Shown piece by piece: positions 1-8,829 of a DNA stretch of 64,000 nucleotides. Every line of letters starts with the position of its first letter. Position 1 is the stretch's first letter. A program made the translations under genes and the position numbers. Where the stretch lies: assembly GCA_036395755.1 (NCBI GenBank), contig DASWCZ010000051.1:1-64000 (forward strand). Direction: 5' to 3'. The stretch comes from Gp7-AA6 sp036395755 (GTDB taxonomy: Bacteria; Acidobacteriota; Thermoanaerobaculia; UBA5066; Gp7-AA6). The notes below the pieces were generated by a model. That model saw nothing but the letters and a program-made list of their open reading frames with translations, did not search any database and had not been told where the DNA came from.

Positions 1-389
1 ACGTCGTGAAAGCGGGGAAGCCCGCCGCTCGCCGAACCCTCGTTGCGATAGAGCGACAGCGAGGACCGCTGACTCGATGCGCGCGGATCTCCCGGCCAGA
101 ACGATCCCGAAACGAAGAGAAGGTCGGGCCTTCCGTCGGAGTCGTAGTCGAGGACGGCAACCCCGCCTCCCATCGTCTCGGGCATCCACTTCTTGCCGGT
201 GGCGCCGTTGACATGGACGAAGTCGATTCCCATCTCCGCGGCCCTTTCCTCGAACCGGACAGAGGGCAGGGGAACCGGCGTGGGGGGCGCGGCCGCCGGA
301 GGTTTCTCCTCGCGCCGGCAAGAGCAAACGAGCGTCGCGGCCGTTAGCACGCAGAGGAGGAGAGACGGCCGCGGAGGGCTTTCCGACAA
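1..389 (-). CDS. CRTAC1-like FG-GAP/VCBS lipoprotein, N-terminal part (cut by window edge)
   Basis: About 129 codons are visible, reading leftwards off the window. The start is taken as TTG at 389, because an in-frame stop lies four codons upstream. The N-terminus has a hydrophobic stretch ending in a lipobox-like LVCSC, so an exported lipoprotein is likely. A proline/alanine linker follows, then a segment with MGIDFVHVNG and METMGGG-like residues and the calcium-binding repeat DYDSDGRPDLLFV, typical of FG-GAP/VCBS propeller proteins of the CRTAC1 (ASPIC/UnbV) group. In related genomes such genes often follow a cytochrome/TPR gene, and one lies on the same strand at 1978-4734. The small genes between them look inserted. 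The substrate is unknown. Confidence 0.75.
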   Translation of the reverse strand, partial: MSESPPRPSLLLCVLTAATLVCSCRREEKPPAAAPPTPVPLPSVRFEERAAEMGIDFVHVNGATGKKWMPETMGGGVAVLDYDSDGRPDLLFVSGSFWPGDPRASSQRSSLSLYRNEGSASGGLPRFHD

Positions 390-522
390 CGGTGGAGCTT
401 ACTCGACGCCTCACCCGGCGCTCTCCACGCAACGCGCGGACGGGCTATTCTGGTAGCGCATCTTGACCGCGGTGACCGTATCCGGATCATCAGTGCCAGG
501 AGGGCAACTCGAAAAGAGGCAC

Positions 523-777
523 ATGAGTACGGGGAAAAGCGTTAGGAAGCGTTCCGATGACCTCAGGAGGGAGTACGACTTTTCGGCCGTCGGCCGAGGA
601 GTTCGGGGCAAGTACTATCGGCGTGCCACGTCGGGGACAAATCTGGTCCTTATCGACCCTGACCTGATCAGGGCTTTTCCGACCGGCAAGGCCGTCAACG
701 ATGCGTTGCGGATGCTTGTCAATGTGGCCTCCGCGACTCTTGCCTCGAAGCGGCGTTCGCGACGACGGGCCGTCTAA
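523..777 (+). CDS. Small antitoxin-like protein of the YDFS...RGKY...GTNLVLIDPD type
   Basis: This 84-residue protein starts at the ATG at 523, about 6 bases after an AGAGG ribosome site. An upstream in-frame start at 463 would add 20 unlikely residues. The sequence EYDFSAVGRGVRGKYYRR, then TNLVLIDPDLIRAFPT and a helix VNDALRMLVNVA, matches a small bacterial family often found in toxin-antitoxin islands. I recognise it by pattern only. No toxin partner follows: 778-914 has no plausible gene. It is transcribed towards the VapC pair, which reads in the opposite direction. The basic C-terminus (SKRRSRRR) could contact DNA or be a terminal extension. Confidence 0.6.
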   Translation: MSTGKSVRKRSDDLRREYDFSAVGRGVRGKYYRRATSGTNLVLIDPDLIRAFPTGKAVNDALRMLVNVASATLASKRRSRRRAV

Positions 778-914
778 CCAGCCCCTGCAGCGACCTCGTG
801 CTGCGCGCTCACCGCTGAGCCGCCAGCCGTTTGCCCATGCCTCTCCGGAGTTTTGGACCGCGCGCGCGGTTGGTGTGCCCGAACGCCAGGACTTCTACGG
901 CGTCGTCACCGCCA

Positions 915-1325
915 TCAACTGAACCAGTTCTCTACTACGAGTCCCGAGATCCGGCTGAAGTGGACCTCATTGTTGGTCACGACGGCAAGATCATGGACGA
1001 GGGCGGATCCGGCAATGAGGATGTCCGCGTCACCGATCAGCTCTCCGCGGCGTCGCAACTCCGCGTAGATCTCTGAGGCCCTGACGACCGTGTCGTCCGT
1101 CAGAGGGACGACTCGGCTCCCGGTGCAGAATTGATCGAAGGCTTGGAGTTGCACCATCGCGTTCTTAGCCTTCAACCCGCGAAGGATTTCGTATCTCGTG
1201 ATGATCGAGAAGCTGAAAGCTCCATGCTCAGCTAAGTATTCACGCGCTTTGGCGAGCACGGGCGGCAAGCCGCGCATGAGCGCCGAGAGGGTATCCGTGT
1301 CCAGGAGAGCCCTGGGCCGGGACAC
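915..1325 (-). CDS. vapC: PIN-domain ribonuclease toxin, VapC type
   Basis: This 136-residue PIN-domain protein is a probable sequence-specific RNase toxin. The metal-binding acidic residues are visible: D9 in LLDTDTLS, E46 in ITRYEILRG, D99 and D101 in IGDADILIAGSAL, and the late TNNEVHF motif near residue 117. The start is GTG, sharing one base with the TAG stop of the upstream DUF104 gene (TAGTG), so the two are translationally coupled, with the antitoxin first as is usual. Length is normal for VapC. The toxin looks intact. Confidence 0.9.
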   Translation of the reverse strand: MSRPRALLDTDTLSALMRGLPPVLAKAREYLAEHGAFSFSIITRYEILRGLKAKNAMVQLQAFDQFCTGSRVVPLTDDTVVRASEIYAELRRRGELIGDADILIAGSALVHDLAVVTNNEVHFSRISGLVVENWFS

Positions 1326-1558
1326 TACGAGCCGGCGCTCGTGAAGAAGTGTTCGCGATCGAAAGCGATCCGCTCGATCTCGTTGATTTCGTCAGGTCGA
1401 AGACCTTGGTACACGCGTAGTGCAAGCTCGAGCGGATCCTCGCGAGCGTGCTCGACCGTCTCCACGGTTATCTGGACGCGTTCACCCTCCGGGATTCCCA
1501 GGCGTCGGATCGGCTTGAAGACGCCATCCTCAAAAACTGCCTCCACTGTCGCTTTCAC
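1325..1558 (-). CDS. DUF104 (AF2212-like) antitoxin partner of VapC
   Basis: A 77-residue protein starting at GTG with GAGAGGTG upstream. The opening pattern, KATVEAVFEDGVFKPI then IPEGERVQITVE, is the DUF104/AF2212-like small beta domain found upstream of PIN toxins. The C-terminal half is helical and acidic (ELALRVYQGLRPDEINEIERIAF) and is likely the toxin-neutralising segment. It is the first gene of a two-gene operon with vapC. Autoregulation is expected for the class; a duplicated GCCGTGA motif sits over its probable promoter. Confidence 0.85.
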   Translation of the reverse strand: MKATVEAVFEDGVFKPIRRLGIPEGERVQITVETVEHAREDPLELALRVYQGLRPDEINEIERIAFDREHFFTSAGS

Positions 1559-1585
1559 CGTCGCATCACCTCTCGGTTAGCACTC

Positions 1586-1612
1586 ATTTTACCGCCGTGA
1601 AACAAGCCGTGA
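1586..1612 (-). promoter_or_regulatory. Probable promoter/operator of the DUF104-vapC operon
   Basis: On the minus strand a TAAAAT hexamer (plus-strand 1586-1591) lies 28 bases upstream of the GTG start. Just upstream of it the plus strand carries two direct copies of GCCGTGA, at 1594-1600 and 1606-1612, exactly 12 bases apart. A repeat next to the -10 box fits binding of the antitoxin or the complex. No good -35 box is seen. Confidence 0.35.
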
Positions 1613-1712
1613 CTTTCAGACCTGAGGCTCCAATCCGACGATTACCTCGAGTGCCCGTGCCTGCGCGAATCTCGCGTGCGGCTCGGGCAACGACAGCCGC
1701 CGCGCCAAGACT

Positions 1713-1931
1713 CTAGCGCTTGAGCTCGTCCAGGAGCTGGCGGCCGTCTACGGTCTCGCCGCGGTCCGCCTCCGCGATTGCCGCTCGGAGATCCGCCTGC
1801 TGATCGTCGGAGAGGTGAAATCCCTTCTCTTCTCGGTCTGGCACGAGCAACGTCACGGTGTCCCCGTCGTGGAGCGTGCCTTCCGGGAGTTCCGGACGTC
1901 CGTCGACGACCATGGCTGTCAGCACCTTCAT
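1713..1931 (-). CDS. Orphan antitoxin-like small protein
   Basis: A 72-residue protein with an N-terminal small beta unit (VLTAMVVDGRPELPEGTLHDGDTVTLLVPD) and an acidic helical tail (AAIAEADRGETVDGRQLLDELK). This is the layout of antitoxins that precede RelE/ParE-like toxins. No toxin follows: 1559-1712 holds only the next operon's promoter and short stop-bounded frames. It starts 47 bases after the stop of the large cytochrome gene. A TAGAAT box lies just before its start, so it may have its own promoter. It may be an orphan left by loss of its toxin. Confidence 0.6.
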   Translation of the reverse strand: MKVLTAMVVDGRPELPEGTLHDGDTVTLLVPDREEKGFHLSDDQQADLRAAIAEADRGETVDGRQLLDELKR

Positions 1932-1977
1932 GCGATCATTCTACGGAGTCGACGCGGGAAAAGCTGAATTCAGCGAT

Positions 1978-4734
1978 TCAGCGTTGACCCCTCCCCACAG
2001 GTGCGTAGGAACTGACCTTCCGCGAGGGAGCGCCTGCCGGTTCGACCGCCTCGCGTCGAATCGGAGGATGAGCGCGCGTCAGGTATCCGAAATCGGTCTG
2101 GTAACCCTTCGCCCCGAGCGAGGCGACCCAGCCGGGCGCGTTTGCGGGGGGAGGGACGGCCTCGTCGTGGACATGGATCGGAAGCGACTCCCGGTTCGCC
2201 CAGGTGTCGCGGCGGCGCAGATCCGCGGCGACGGCGCGCCCGGTCTCGTCCTCCTTGAACTTCCTGTAGGCCGCGGCGTGCACCGCGGCCAGGCGCCGAT
2301 CGCCGACCGCGCGATAGACCCGCATCAGGTTGTAGTGAGCATTCAGGTCCTCCGGATCGATCGCGAGCGTCTTCCCGTACGCGGCGGCCGCCTCGCGAAA
2401 GCGTCCGCCGAGCCAGAGCACCTGCCCGAGAGAATTCCAGGCGACGCGGTCGAGCGGGAACTTCGCGAGGACAGCGCGCAGGTCGGACTCGGCGTCTGCG
2501 AGCCTCCCCTCGTCCCGCGCGACGACCGCCCGGAAGAATGCGGTCTTCCCCCAGCCCGGCCGGATCTTCTCGGCGAGAGCGAGCGAGGCGGTGGCGTCGG
2601 CGAGCCGGCCCTCCGCGATCTCGGCCCGCGCGCGATTGAGGTATCCGTCCGGCTTGTCCGGCGCGAGAAGAGCGGCCTTCGTCCAGGCCCGCGCCGCGCC
2701 TTTCAAGTCTCCCTGGAGGAAGAGCCCGATCCCGTAATCGTTCCAGCGGAGCCACGGCTTGTCCGGATTCCCGCGTTCCTTCGCTTCCCGTCTCCCGTTT
2801 CCCGGTTCCCGGCTCGATCCGCGCACGGGCAGCTCGATCGAGTCACTCGCGAGCGTGGTGACCGGGAGGGACGGCGAGCCCGCGCCGAGCGAAAAGCTCG
2901 TGTAGTCCCGCGTGAACTTCCGGTAGTGAACACCCGCGGTGAGCGCGATCGAACCCCGGGCATCTTGCGGGACGCGGACCCGGTAGTGCACGACCCGCGC
3001 CGCCCCGGGCGGAATGCCGTTGTTGTACAGGTTGACGTGGATGTCCTGCGGCTGCCGGCGATCCATGTGCGTGCCTTCGTGGTCGACGACGTACGTCCAG
3101 AGCCGGTCCGCGGCGGGATCGAGGCGGCCCTGCGAATCGAGGACGCCGCTTCGGAAGAAGTTCTCGCCGCTGTTGGCGCCCTCGAGCGAAACCCACGTCT
3201 CGTTCGAGTCGGCCGTGCCGTTGGTGAACGGATGCCCGACTCCCCGCGTCCGAACCACCACCTCGAGGTCGAGGACTTCGCCCGGTGCGACCTCGGGAAG
3301 GCGGTCGCCGAGAACGACGACGTCGTCTCCGCGCCGGATCGCGAAGAGGTCGACGGTCAGGACTTTGTTCTCCAGGAACTGCCGGATCCGCTGCTCGGTG
3401 TCCCGATCGCCCCGGACGAAGGGCAGCGCCGTGTTCGCCGCGGGAAAGAGGTGGTCGTGAACGAAACCGCCGCGGTTGCCGAACTCCGCCGAGCGAAAGG
3501 CGGGCAGGTGGCAGTCGCGACAGGCCTTGGCCTGCGGGGGGTCGTAGAACGATCGGACCGCCCGGCCCGAGACGCCCGAGTCGTACCAGGTGTCGTAATG
3601 GTTCTGCCCGCGCATCCAGTGGTAGTCGTTCAAAGCGGGGATCAGCGCGACCTTGTGGCAGGAAGAGCAGAACTCGGGGGTGCGGTGGAACGGCTTCAAG
3701 AAAGTCTTCCGATGGAGCGAGGGCTCCATGCGGATCAGGAGGTGGTTGATCGCCCGGAGCGCCTCGTTTTTCGCGAACGCGAACGGGTACTGCTTGGACT
3801 CCTCGATGACGTAGGACCCGTTTCCGGAAACGTCCTTGATCTCGACGATCGAGTGGCAGCCCATGCACGGCAGGCCCTGCTGGGCCTCCCACGAGTCGTA
3901 GGAGAACTTTGCCTGGGTGGCGGCGCCCATCTGCCCGGTGAAGAGGACGACGGGATCGTGACATCCGGAGCACCACTTCGTTCGCTCGCGCCCGACCTCG
4001 TCCGCCATGAGCTCGACGCTCTTCCGATAGAACGGGTTGTTGAACGAGGAGAACCGGTGGGCGGAGCGCTCCCACTGGTGGAAGGAGTCGGGATGGCAGT
4101 CGCGGCAGTAGGAGTTTGCCGCGAGCTTGCTCCCGTTCAACAGTCCCTGGTCGAACGTCTCCGAGGAGGACGGGAAGAACACCGTGTCGCCGTTCCGGTT
4201 GACGATCCGCTTCGGCGGCTTTTCGAGCTTCGCGGCGACCGCCATCGCCGCCAGGAAGACCAGGACCGCTCCGCCCCAGGCGTAGAGCCTTCGGAACTGG
4301 AGCCGATGGGTGTGCGCGCGGCGGTGGAGGATGAAGGCGACGAGCGCGAGCGGGATCGAGGCGATGTGCGCGAGCCAGACGAATCGATTCGGGATCGTGG
4401 CCCCGCGGAACGTCAGGAAGAGCCCGGAGGCGACGCAGACGACGGCGAGCGTGAAGATCGCGAGGCCGGCGATCTTCGCCCGCTTGTTCCACATCCGGAT
4501 CATCCGTTTCGCGTGGGTGATCGCGAAGACGAAGAACGGGATCGCGATTGCGATGCCGAGCGCCAGGTGCAGGAGCAGCATCGCGTAGAAGAACGCGGTG
4601 TCCCGCGTGAAGGCCGCGAGATAGATCGCGTTCGCCGCGATCAGTCCGAGCGGAACGAGGAGGATCCGGTAGAGCCGCCGCTGCCAGGGCCGGAGCACCC
4701 CCGACGGCTTCGAAGGAGGGCCGGAGGAAGTCAT
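1978..4734 (-). CDS. Membrane-anchored five-heme c-type cytochrome with C-terminal TPR domain
   Basis: This 918-residue protein has three parts. Residues about 20-170 hold four or five membrane helices (for example 22-42, 48-72, 88-108 and 151-169). Residues 205-410 contain five CxxCH heme sites: C210-H214, C255-H259, C290-H294, C356-H360 and C405-H409. A beta-rich segment (about 450-650) is followed by TPR-like helical repeats (about 690-830). It probably moves electrons on the periplasmic face, with the TPRs binding a partner. A CRTAC1-like gene lies on the same strand at the window start, and that pairing is known from related genomes. The last 30 residues look unstructured and may be a readthrough tail. 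Donor and acceptor cannot be read from the sequence. Confidence 0.85.
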   Translation of the reverse strand: MTSSGPPSKPSGVLRPWQRRLYRILLVPLGLIAANAIYLAAFTRDTAFFYAMLLLHLALGIAIAIPFFVFAITHAKRMIRMWNKRAKIAGLAIFTLAVVCVASGLFLTFRGATIPNRFVWLAHIASIPLALVAFILHRRAHTHRLQFRRLYAWGGAVLVFLAAMAVAAKLEKPPKRIVNRNGDTVFFPSSSETFDQGLLNGSKLAANSYCRDCHPDSFHQWERSAHRFSSFNNPFYRKSVELMADEVGRERTKWCSGCHDPVVLFTGQMGAATQAKFSYDSWEAQQGLPCMGCHSIVEIKDVSGNGSYVIEESKQYPFAFAKNEALRAINHLLIRMEPSLHRKTFLKPFHRTPEFCSSCHKVALIPALNDYHWMRGQNHYDTWYDSGVSGRAVRSFYDPPQAKACRDCHLPAFRSAEFGNRGGFVHDHLFPAANTALPFVRGDRDTEQRIRQFLENKVLTVDLFAIRRGDDVVVLGDRLPEVAPGEVLDLEVVVRTRGVGHPFTNGTADSNETWVSLEGANSGENFFRSGVLDSQGRLDPAADRLWTYVVDHEGTHMDRRQPQDIHVNLYNNGIPPGAARVVHYRVRVPQDARGSIALTAGVHYRKFTRDYTSFSLGAGSPSLPVTTLASDSIELPVRGSSREPGNGRREAKERGNPDKPWLRWNDYGIGLFLQGDLKGAARAWTKAALLAPDKPDGYLNRARAEIAEGRLADATASLALAEKIRPGWGKTAFFRAVVARDEGRLADAESDLRAVLAKFPLDRVAWNSLGQVLWLGGRFREAAAAYGKTLAIDPEDLNAHYNLMRVYRAVGDRRLAAVHAAAYRKFKEDETGRAVAADLRRRDTWANRESLPIHVHDEAVPPPANAPGWVASLGAKGYQTDFGYLTRAHPPIRREAVEPAGAPSRKVSSYAPVGRGQR

Positions 4735-4769
4735 CCGCCGGCGATTCTAAACCGGCCGGCGTCCGCCTC

Positions 4770-7700
4770 TCACGGCTCCCGTGCAGCGGGAACGTAAATC
4801 GCGTCGCCCGACGTGTTGTCGACCGCCACCCCGTACGCGAGGATCTTTCCCGCCCCGCCTTCGAGCTCGAACTGCAGGTAGATGTTCGTGGCGAAGGCGC
4901 CCGAACCCAGGATGTCGGTCACGCTCGTCTGGAAGGACGTGTTCGCGGCAACGAAATAGCTCTTCGCGCCGAGCGCCGTGCCGGTGTCTCCGCTCTTCAC
5001 GGTGACGTGGACCAGAACGTCGGCCCCTCCGATCTCCGCCATGCCGAAGTTCGAGCGCGAGCCGGTCGCCGCGCTCGACTGGTCGAGCTGGATGGCGGCG
5101 ACGCGTCCGGTCCCGAGGCCGATCACGCCGGATGACGACGCCGAGAGGCCCGGGATGAAGAAGCCGAACGTCCCGCCGAATTTTTGGACGAAGGTCCGCG
5201 TCGAGACCACGAGCTGCGCCGGGCCGGTCGGGTGGATGCGGAGCCCCGACGCGGACGGATCCTGGAGCCCGAACTGCGTATTCAGGACGTCGAGCCTTTC
5301 GATCGTCTGGCCCGGAGCGAGCACGATCACGGCCGGCGGCGCCGGGATCCCGGTCAGGAGCCTCGGGATGAGGGACATCGTGAACGTGACGGGGCTCGCC
5401 CCGACGTTCGTCACGTACAGGTTCGTCTTGAAGAACGTGTCGTTGTTCCCCTGCGCGAACGAGGCCTGGGTCACGATGACGTCGGCCGAAGACGCGGCGG
5501 GGTTTCCGGCCGGCTCGAAAAGACCGTCGCCGGTCGCGTCGTCGATCAGGATCCCGAACGGCACGACGCGGCCGGTCAGGCTGGTCACCGTGAAGTCGAC
5601 CCGGAAGTTCGCCGTCGCGCCGAGGCCCCGGTCACCGATGATGTCGGTGATCAGCAGCGTCTGGTTGGCGGCGGCGTCGCGTGTCGTCGTCGAGAGCAGG
5701 GCGCCGTTGCCGTCGAGGAGATCGATCCGCACGGTCACCGGCGCGCCTGAGACTTCCGTGAATCCGACGTTCGTGTGGAACTGCGAGTCTTTTCGGAAAC
5801 CGTTGGCGCTGGCGCGGCCCTGGCCGAACGAGAGCCCGGTCGTGCTGCGGAATCCGGGGACGAACTGCCCGAAAGTGCCGTTCGTGCTCTGCGTATAGGC
5901 GCGACTCGTGGCGATGAACGCCGGATCGCTCGCCGCGATCGTCACCTCGCCGATCGATGAGTCGAAGCCGAACTCCGAAAAGATGATGTCGTTCAGCGCG
6001 AGAACCTGGCCGGCGCCCACCGTGCGGGTCGCTCGGACGGCGGTCGCTCCGCTCTGACCGACCGGGACGTAGTAGAGCGAGAAGCTCTTCGTCGCCGCGG
6101 TGGGGTTGTAGAGGCGAACGTCGGACAGAAAGAACTTGGTCCCCTGGACGCGCCCCACCACCGGCAGCACGCTGCCATCGGTCTGCGCCGGGATCGGCAC
6201 GACCGGCTGACCCGGGACGATCGTGATGGAGAAGTTTCGAATCCGACCGGTCGACCCGGCGACCAGGTCCTCGACCGTCAGAGTCCATGTGCCGTTCGCC
6301 CCTTTTCCCTGGAAAGTGGAAAGGGGTTGTGCCGGCACGTCGGTCCGCCCGTAGACGGCGTTGATCGGCTGTTGCAGCGCGCCGGTGCGGTCGTGGAGAA
6401 GGACCGAGGTTCCATCGGGTCCCGTCAGTCGCAGGCGCAGCTCCCGCGGGTCCGGATGGTCGATCTCGACCCAGACCTGCACGCTGGCGATCGAGCCCGT
6501 GAGCCCCGAGATCGTCGCGGTCGCCGAGGCCGATCCGGTCCCGTCGGGAATGGCCACGGGACCGCCGACGAAGCCGCCGAACCGCCCCACCGCGAGCTGT
6601 ACGGCGGCGAGCGTGTCCACGCGCGGCGTGATGATCCCGTTGCGGGGGTCGGTGACGGGACTCCCGGTCGACCGGAGGATCCCGAGCGCTCCGAAGGCGG
6701 TCAAGTCCGGCCGCGCCTGGCGCACGAGCGCGATCGACCCCGAAGCCGCCGGGGTCGACGCCGACGTGCCGCCGAAGTTGGGAACGATCCGGCCCCCCTT
6801 GCCGACCGTGCTCCAGAAGGCTCCCGGAGCGAGCAGGGAAAGGTTCGTATTCGAGTCGGAGAAGCACGTCACCAGGTCCGGCGTCACGGGCTGGTCCGTG
6901 CAGTCGCTCCAGCGGACGAGAGCGGACGACAGCGAATACACCGCCCCGACCGAGATCGCCGAGGAGATGCAGGCGGGCGCCGCGAGTGAGTGAGTGAACA
7001 GCCCGTTGCCCGCGGCGACGACGACCGCGATGTCGGCGGTGACGGCGGAGTCGATTGCCGCCGCCTCCGCCGGCTCCGAAGTGTCGCAATAGCCCTGGTC
7101 CGTCGCATCGTCGGGCTCGGCGCCCAGGCTCATGTTGATCGCGCCGATACGAAGGTCCGCTTTGTGCGAGATGGCGAAGTTGATTCCCTGGATGATGTCG
7201 GAGACGAACGCCGTGTCCTTGCACGTCGAGTTGGTCGTGTCGGTCGACGCGAAGACCTTGATCGCCACGATCTTCGCGTCCGGAGCGACGCCGTTCGGCC
7301 CGGCGATGATCGCAGAGACCGACGTCCCATGGCCGTCGCAGTCCATGGGGTCGTTGTCTTCGTCCGCGGTGTCCATTCCCCCGATGACCTTCGCGTTGGG
7401 GAATCCGCCCCCACCGAGGGCGGACACCGTGTAGTCCACGCCGGTGTCGAGGACGGCGACCGTCTGGCCGGCCCCGGTGACGCCGGCGGCGTTCGCCGCA
7501 TCGCTGCGGATGAGCGTCTGCGAAGCCTGCGGGCTGGTCTGAAAGCGCCGGCGGGTCTCGTCGAGCGCGACCCAGGCCACGTCGGGCCGGTTCGCGAGCC
7601 GGATGACGCCGTCTCGCGTGGCGCTTCCGGAGAGGAGAGAGAAGCTCTCGGCGTAGTGCCGGACCCGGAATTCGTTCTGCGGGAGGTCTCCGGCGAGCCG

Positions 7701-7967
7701 CTTCTGGGCGTCCAACCGGCGGATGCGCCGGGCCGGCTCGCCCGCCGGGTCCGGCCGCTCGAGAAGCGCCCGCGCGGAAGGCGTGCCGTCGGAGACGCCA
7801 ACGATCACCCGGACCTCTTCGGCCCCCTCCGCGAGCGCGCGGAGGAGCTTCGCGTTGGCCTTCGGCGCCTCTTGCGCGGAAACCGGACGAAGCGCCCGGG
7901 CGGCGGGGGAGAGGGAGAGAGAGAGAGAGACGGCAATCGAGAGCCGAAGGACCTGGTGACGGAGCAT
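4770..7967 (-). CDS. Secreted subtilase (S8) with P-domain and long C-terminal beta repeats
   Basis: This is a 1065-residue secreted serine protease. A signal peptide (1-26) precedes a propeptide-like segment (about 40-140). The catalytic domain (about 150-460) has D174 in AVLDTGVDYT, H213 in DGHGTSVSA, oxyanion N321 in VVAAGNG and S402 in GGTSASTPAASG. A proprotein-convertase-type P-domain follows (about 470-587). The last 475 residues appear to hold three or four related beta units, each with a motif like FFLSDVRLYNPTAAT or FFKTNLYVTNVGASP, perhaps for surface attachment. All catalytic residues are present. It is divergent from the lpxH-like gene, with a 131-base gap. Confidence 0.9.
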   Translation of the reverse strand: MLRHQVLRLSIAVSLSLSLSPAARALRPVSAQEAPKANAKLLRALAEGAEEVRVIVGVSDGTPSARALLERPDPAGEPARRIRRLDAQKRLAGDLPQNEFRVRHYAESFSLLSGSATRDGVIRLANRPDVAWVALDETRRRFQTSPQASQTLIRSDAANAAGVTGAGQTVAVLDTGVDYTVSALGGGGFPNAKVIGGMDTADEDNDPMDCDGHGTSVSAIIAGPNGVAPDAKIVAIKVFASTDTTNSTCKDTAFVSDIIQGINFAISHKADLRIGAINMSLGAEPDDATDQGYCDTSEPAEAAAIDSAVTADIAVVVAAGNGLFTHSLAAPACISSAISVGAVYSLSSALVRWSDCTDQPVTPDLVTCFSDSNTNLSLLAPGAFWSTVGKGGRIVPNFGGTSASTPAASGSIALVRQARPDLTAFGALGILRSTGSPVTDPRNGIITPRVDTLAAVQLAVGRFGGFVGGPVAIPDGTGSASATATISGLTGSIASVQVWVEIDHPDPRELRLRLTGPDGTSVLLHDRTGALQQPINAVYGRTDVPAQPLSTFQGKGANGTWTLTVEDLVAGSTGRIRNFSITIVPGQPVVPIPAQTDGSVLPVVGRVQGTKFFLSDVRLYNPTAATKSFSLYYVPVGQSGATAVRATRTVGAGQVLALNDIIFSEFGFDSSIGEVTIAASDPAFIATSRAYTQSTNGTFGQFVPGFRSTTGLSFGQGRASANGFRKDSQFHTNVGFTEVSGAPVTVRIDLLDGNGALLSTTTRDAAANQTLLITDIIGDRGLGATANFRVDFTVTSLTGRVVPFGILIDDATGDGLFEPAGNPAASSADVIVTQASFAQGNNDTFFKTNLYVTNVGASPVTFTMSLIPRLLTGIPAPPAVIVLAPGQTIERLDVLNTQFGLQDPSASGLRIHPTGPAQLVVSTRTFVQKFGGTFGFFIPGLSASSSGVIGLGTGRVAAIQLDQSSAATGSRSNFGMAEIGGADVLVHVTVKSGDTGTALGAKSYFVAANTSFQTSVTDILGSGAFATNIYLQFELEGGAGKILAYGVAVDNTSGDAIYVPAAREP

Positions 7968-8098
7968 TTATCCCCCGAAAGGTTCGCGATTTCGACGACA
8001 AACAGAATACCGTCGCTAGCCCCCGAATAATCCCGCGGAAGGCCGCCACAGGTCGAAAACTCTTCTTTAGGCTATCTTTCCGCGCCGATGGGGATTGT

Positions 8099-8821
8099 GT
8101 GAGGGCTGTCTTCGCGGACTGTCACGTGGGCCGGGAGAAGGGCGACGAGGGACCTTTTTTAAAGGCCCTCGAGGAGGCCCGCCGGCGGGGAGCGACGTCC
8201 ATCTCGCTCCTGGGTGACATTTTCCATTTCTTCATCGCCCACCCGAAGTTCGAGACCCCCGCGATCGCCCGGTTTCTGGAGGCCGTCGACCGTCTCCGCG
8301 CCGCCGGCGTACCGGTGACCTACGTCGAGGGCAACCGCGACTTCTTCTTGCGCGGTTCCTACGTCGAATCGAAGTTTCGCGAGGTCTGCGACGAGGAGAC
8401 TTTCGTGGAGGGCGGCCGGCGGTTTCTCCTGACTCACGGCGACCTCCTGAACGAGGAGGACCGTCCCTACCGTCTCTGGCGGGCGATCTCGAAGAACCCG
8501 ATCTCCCGCAGGGCGATCGATTTTCTCCCGCGAAGAGCGGCGAACCGCTTCGTCTGGAAGGTCGAGGCCCGGCTTTACCGCTCGAACTTCAAGCACAAGA
8601 CCCGCCTGCCGGTCGAAATGATCCGCGCCTTCGCGGCGCGCCGGTTCCGGGACGGCTACGACGTGCTCCTTCTCGGGCACTTCCACCGGTCGTGGAGCGA
8701 CACTGTCGACGGCGGCCGGGTCGAGATCCTGCCGGCTTTCGTGGACGAGAGACGGTGGATGGAGGTCTCCGACGACGGGACGATGCGCCTCGTCGGCCTG
8801 TCGGAGTCCGTCGCGATCTGA
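8099..8821 (+). CDS. lpxH: UDP-2,3-diacylglucosamine diphosphatase-like metallophosphoesterase (LpxH type)
   Basis: A 240-residue calcineurin-fold phosphoesterase. Metal ligands are visible: D7 and H9 (ADCHVG), D40 (LLGDIFHF), N79 and R80 (EGNRDF), H113 (LTHGD), and H194 and H196 (LGHFHR). The early FHFFIAHP resembles the FDFWL segment of LpxH, which cleaves UDP-2,3-diacylglucosamine in lipid A synthesis; the Kdo genes in this window fit that role. The start is GTG at 8099; the nearby ATG at 8088 opens only a four-codon frame. The next gene, aroA, starts 8 bases after its stop. An LpxG/LpxI-like or other substrate cannot be excluded. Confidence 0.75.
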   Translation: MRAVFADCHVGREKGDEGPFLKALEEARRRGATSISLLGDIFHFFIAHPKFETPAIARFLEAVDRLRAAGVPVTYVEGNRDFFLRGSYVESKFREVCDEETFVEGGRRFLLTHGDLLNEEDRPYRLWRAISKNPISRRAIDFLPRRAANRFVWKVEARLYRSNFKHKTRLPVEMIRAFAARRFRDGYDVLLLGHFHRSWSDTVDGGRVEILPAFVDERRWMEVSDDGTMRLVGLSESVAI

Positions 8822-8829
8822 CCCGCGCG

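Noticed and set aside
778..914. Possible toxin partner for the antitoxin-like gene at 523
   Set aside because: Only short frames with no PIN, RelE or HEPN features.
1613..1712. Remnant of a toxin after the orphan antitoxin
   Set aside because: A minus-strand stretch reading ARRLSLPEPHARFAQARALEV is open, but it matches no toxin family I know and has no start.
1858..4797. A 979-codon open frame on the plus strand
   Set aside because: It is antisense to the five-heme cytochrome gene and has Arg/Glu/Pro-rich composition with no family motif; an artefact of high GC.
8088..8101. ATG at 8088 as lpxH start
   Set aside because: It reaches a stop after four codons and is out of frame with the conserved protein.
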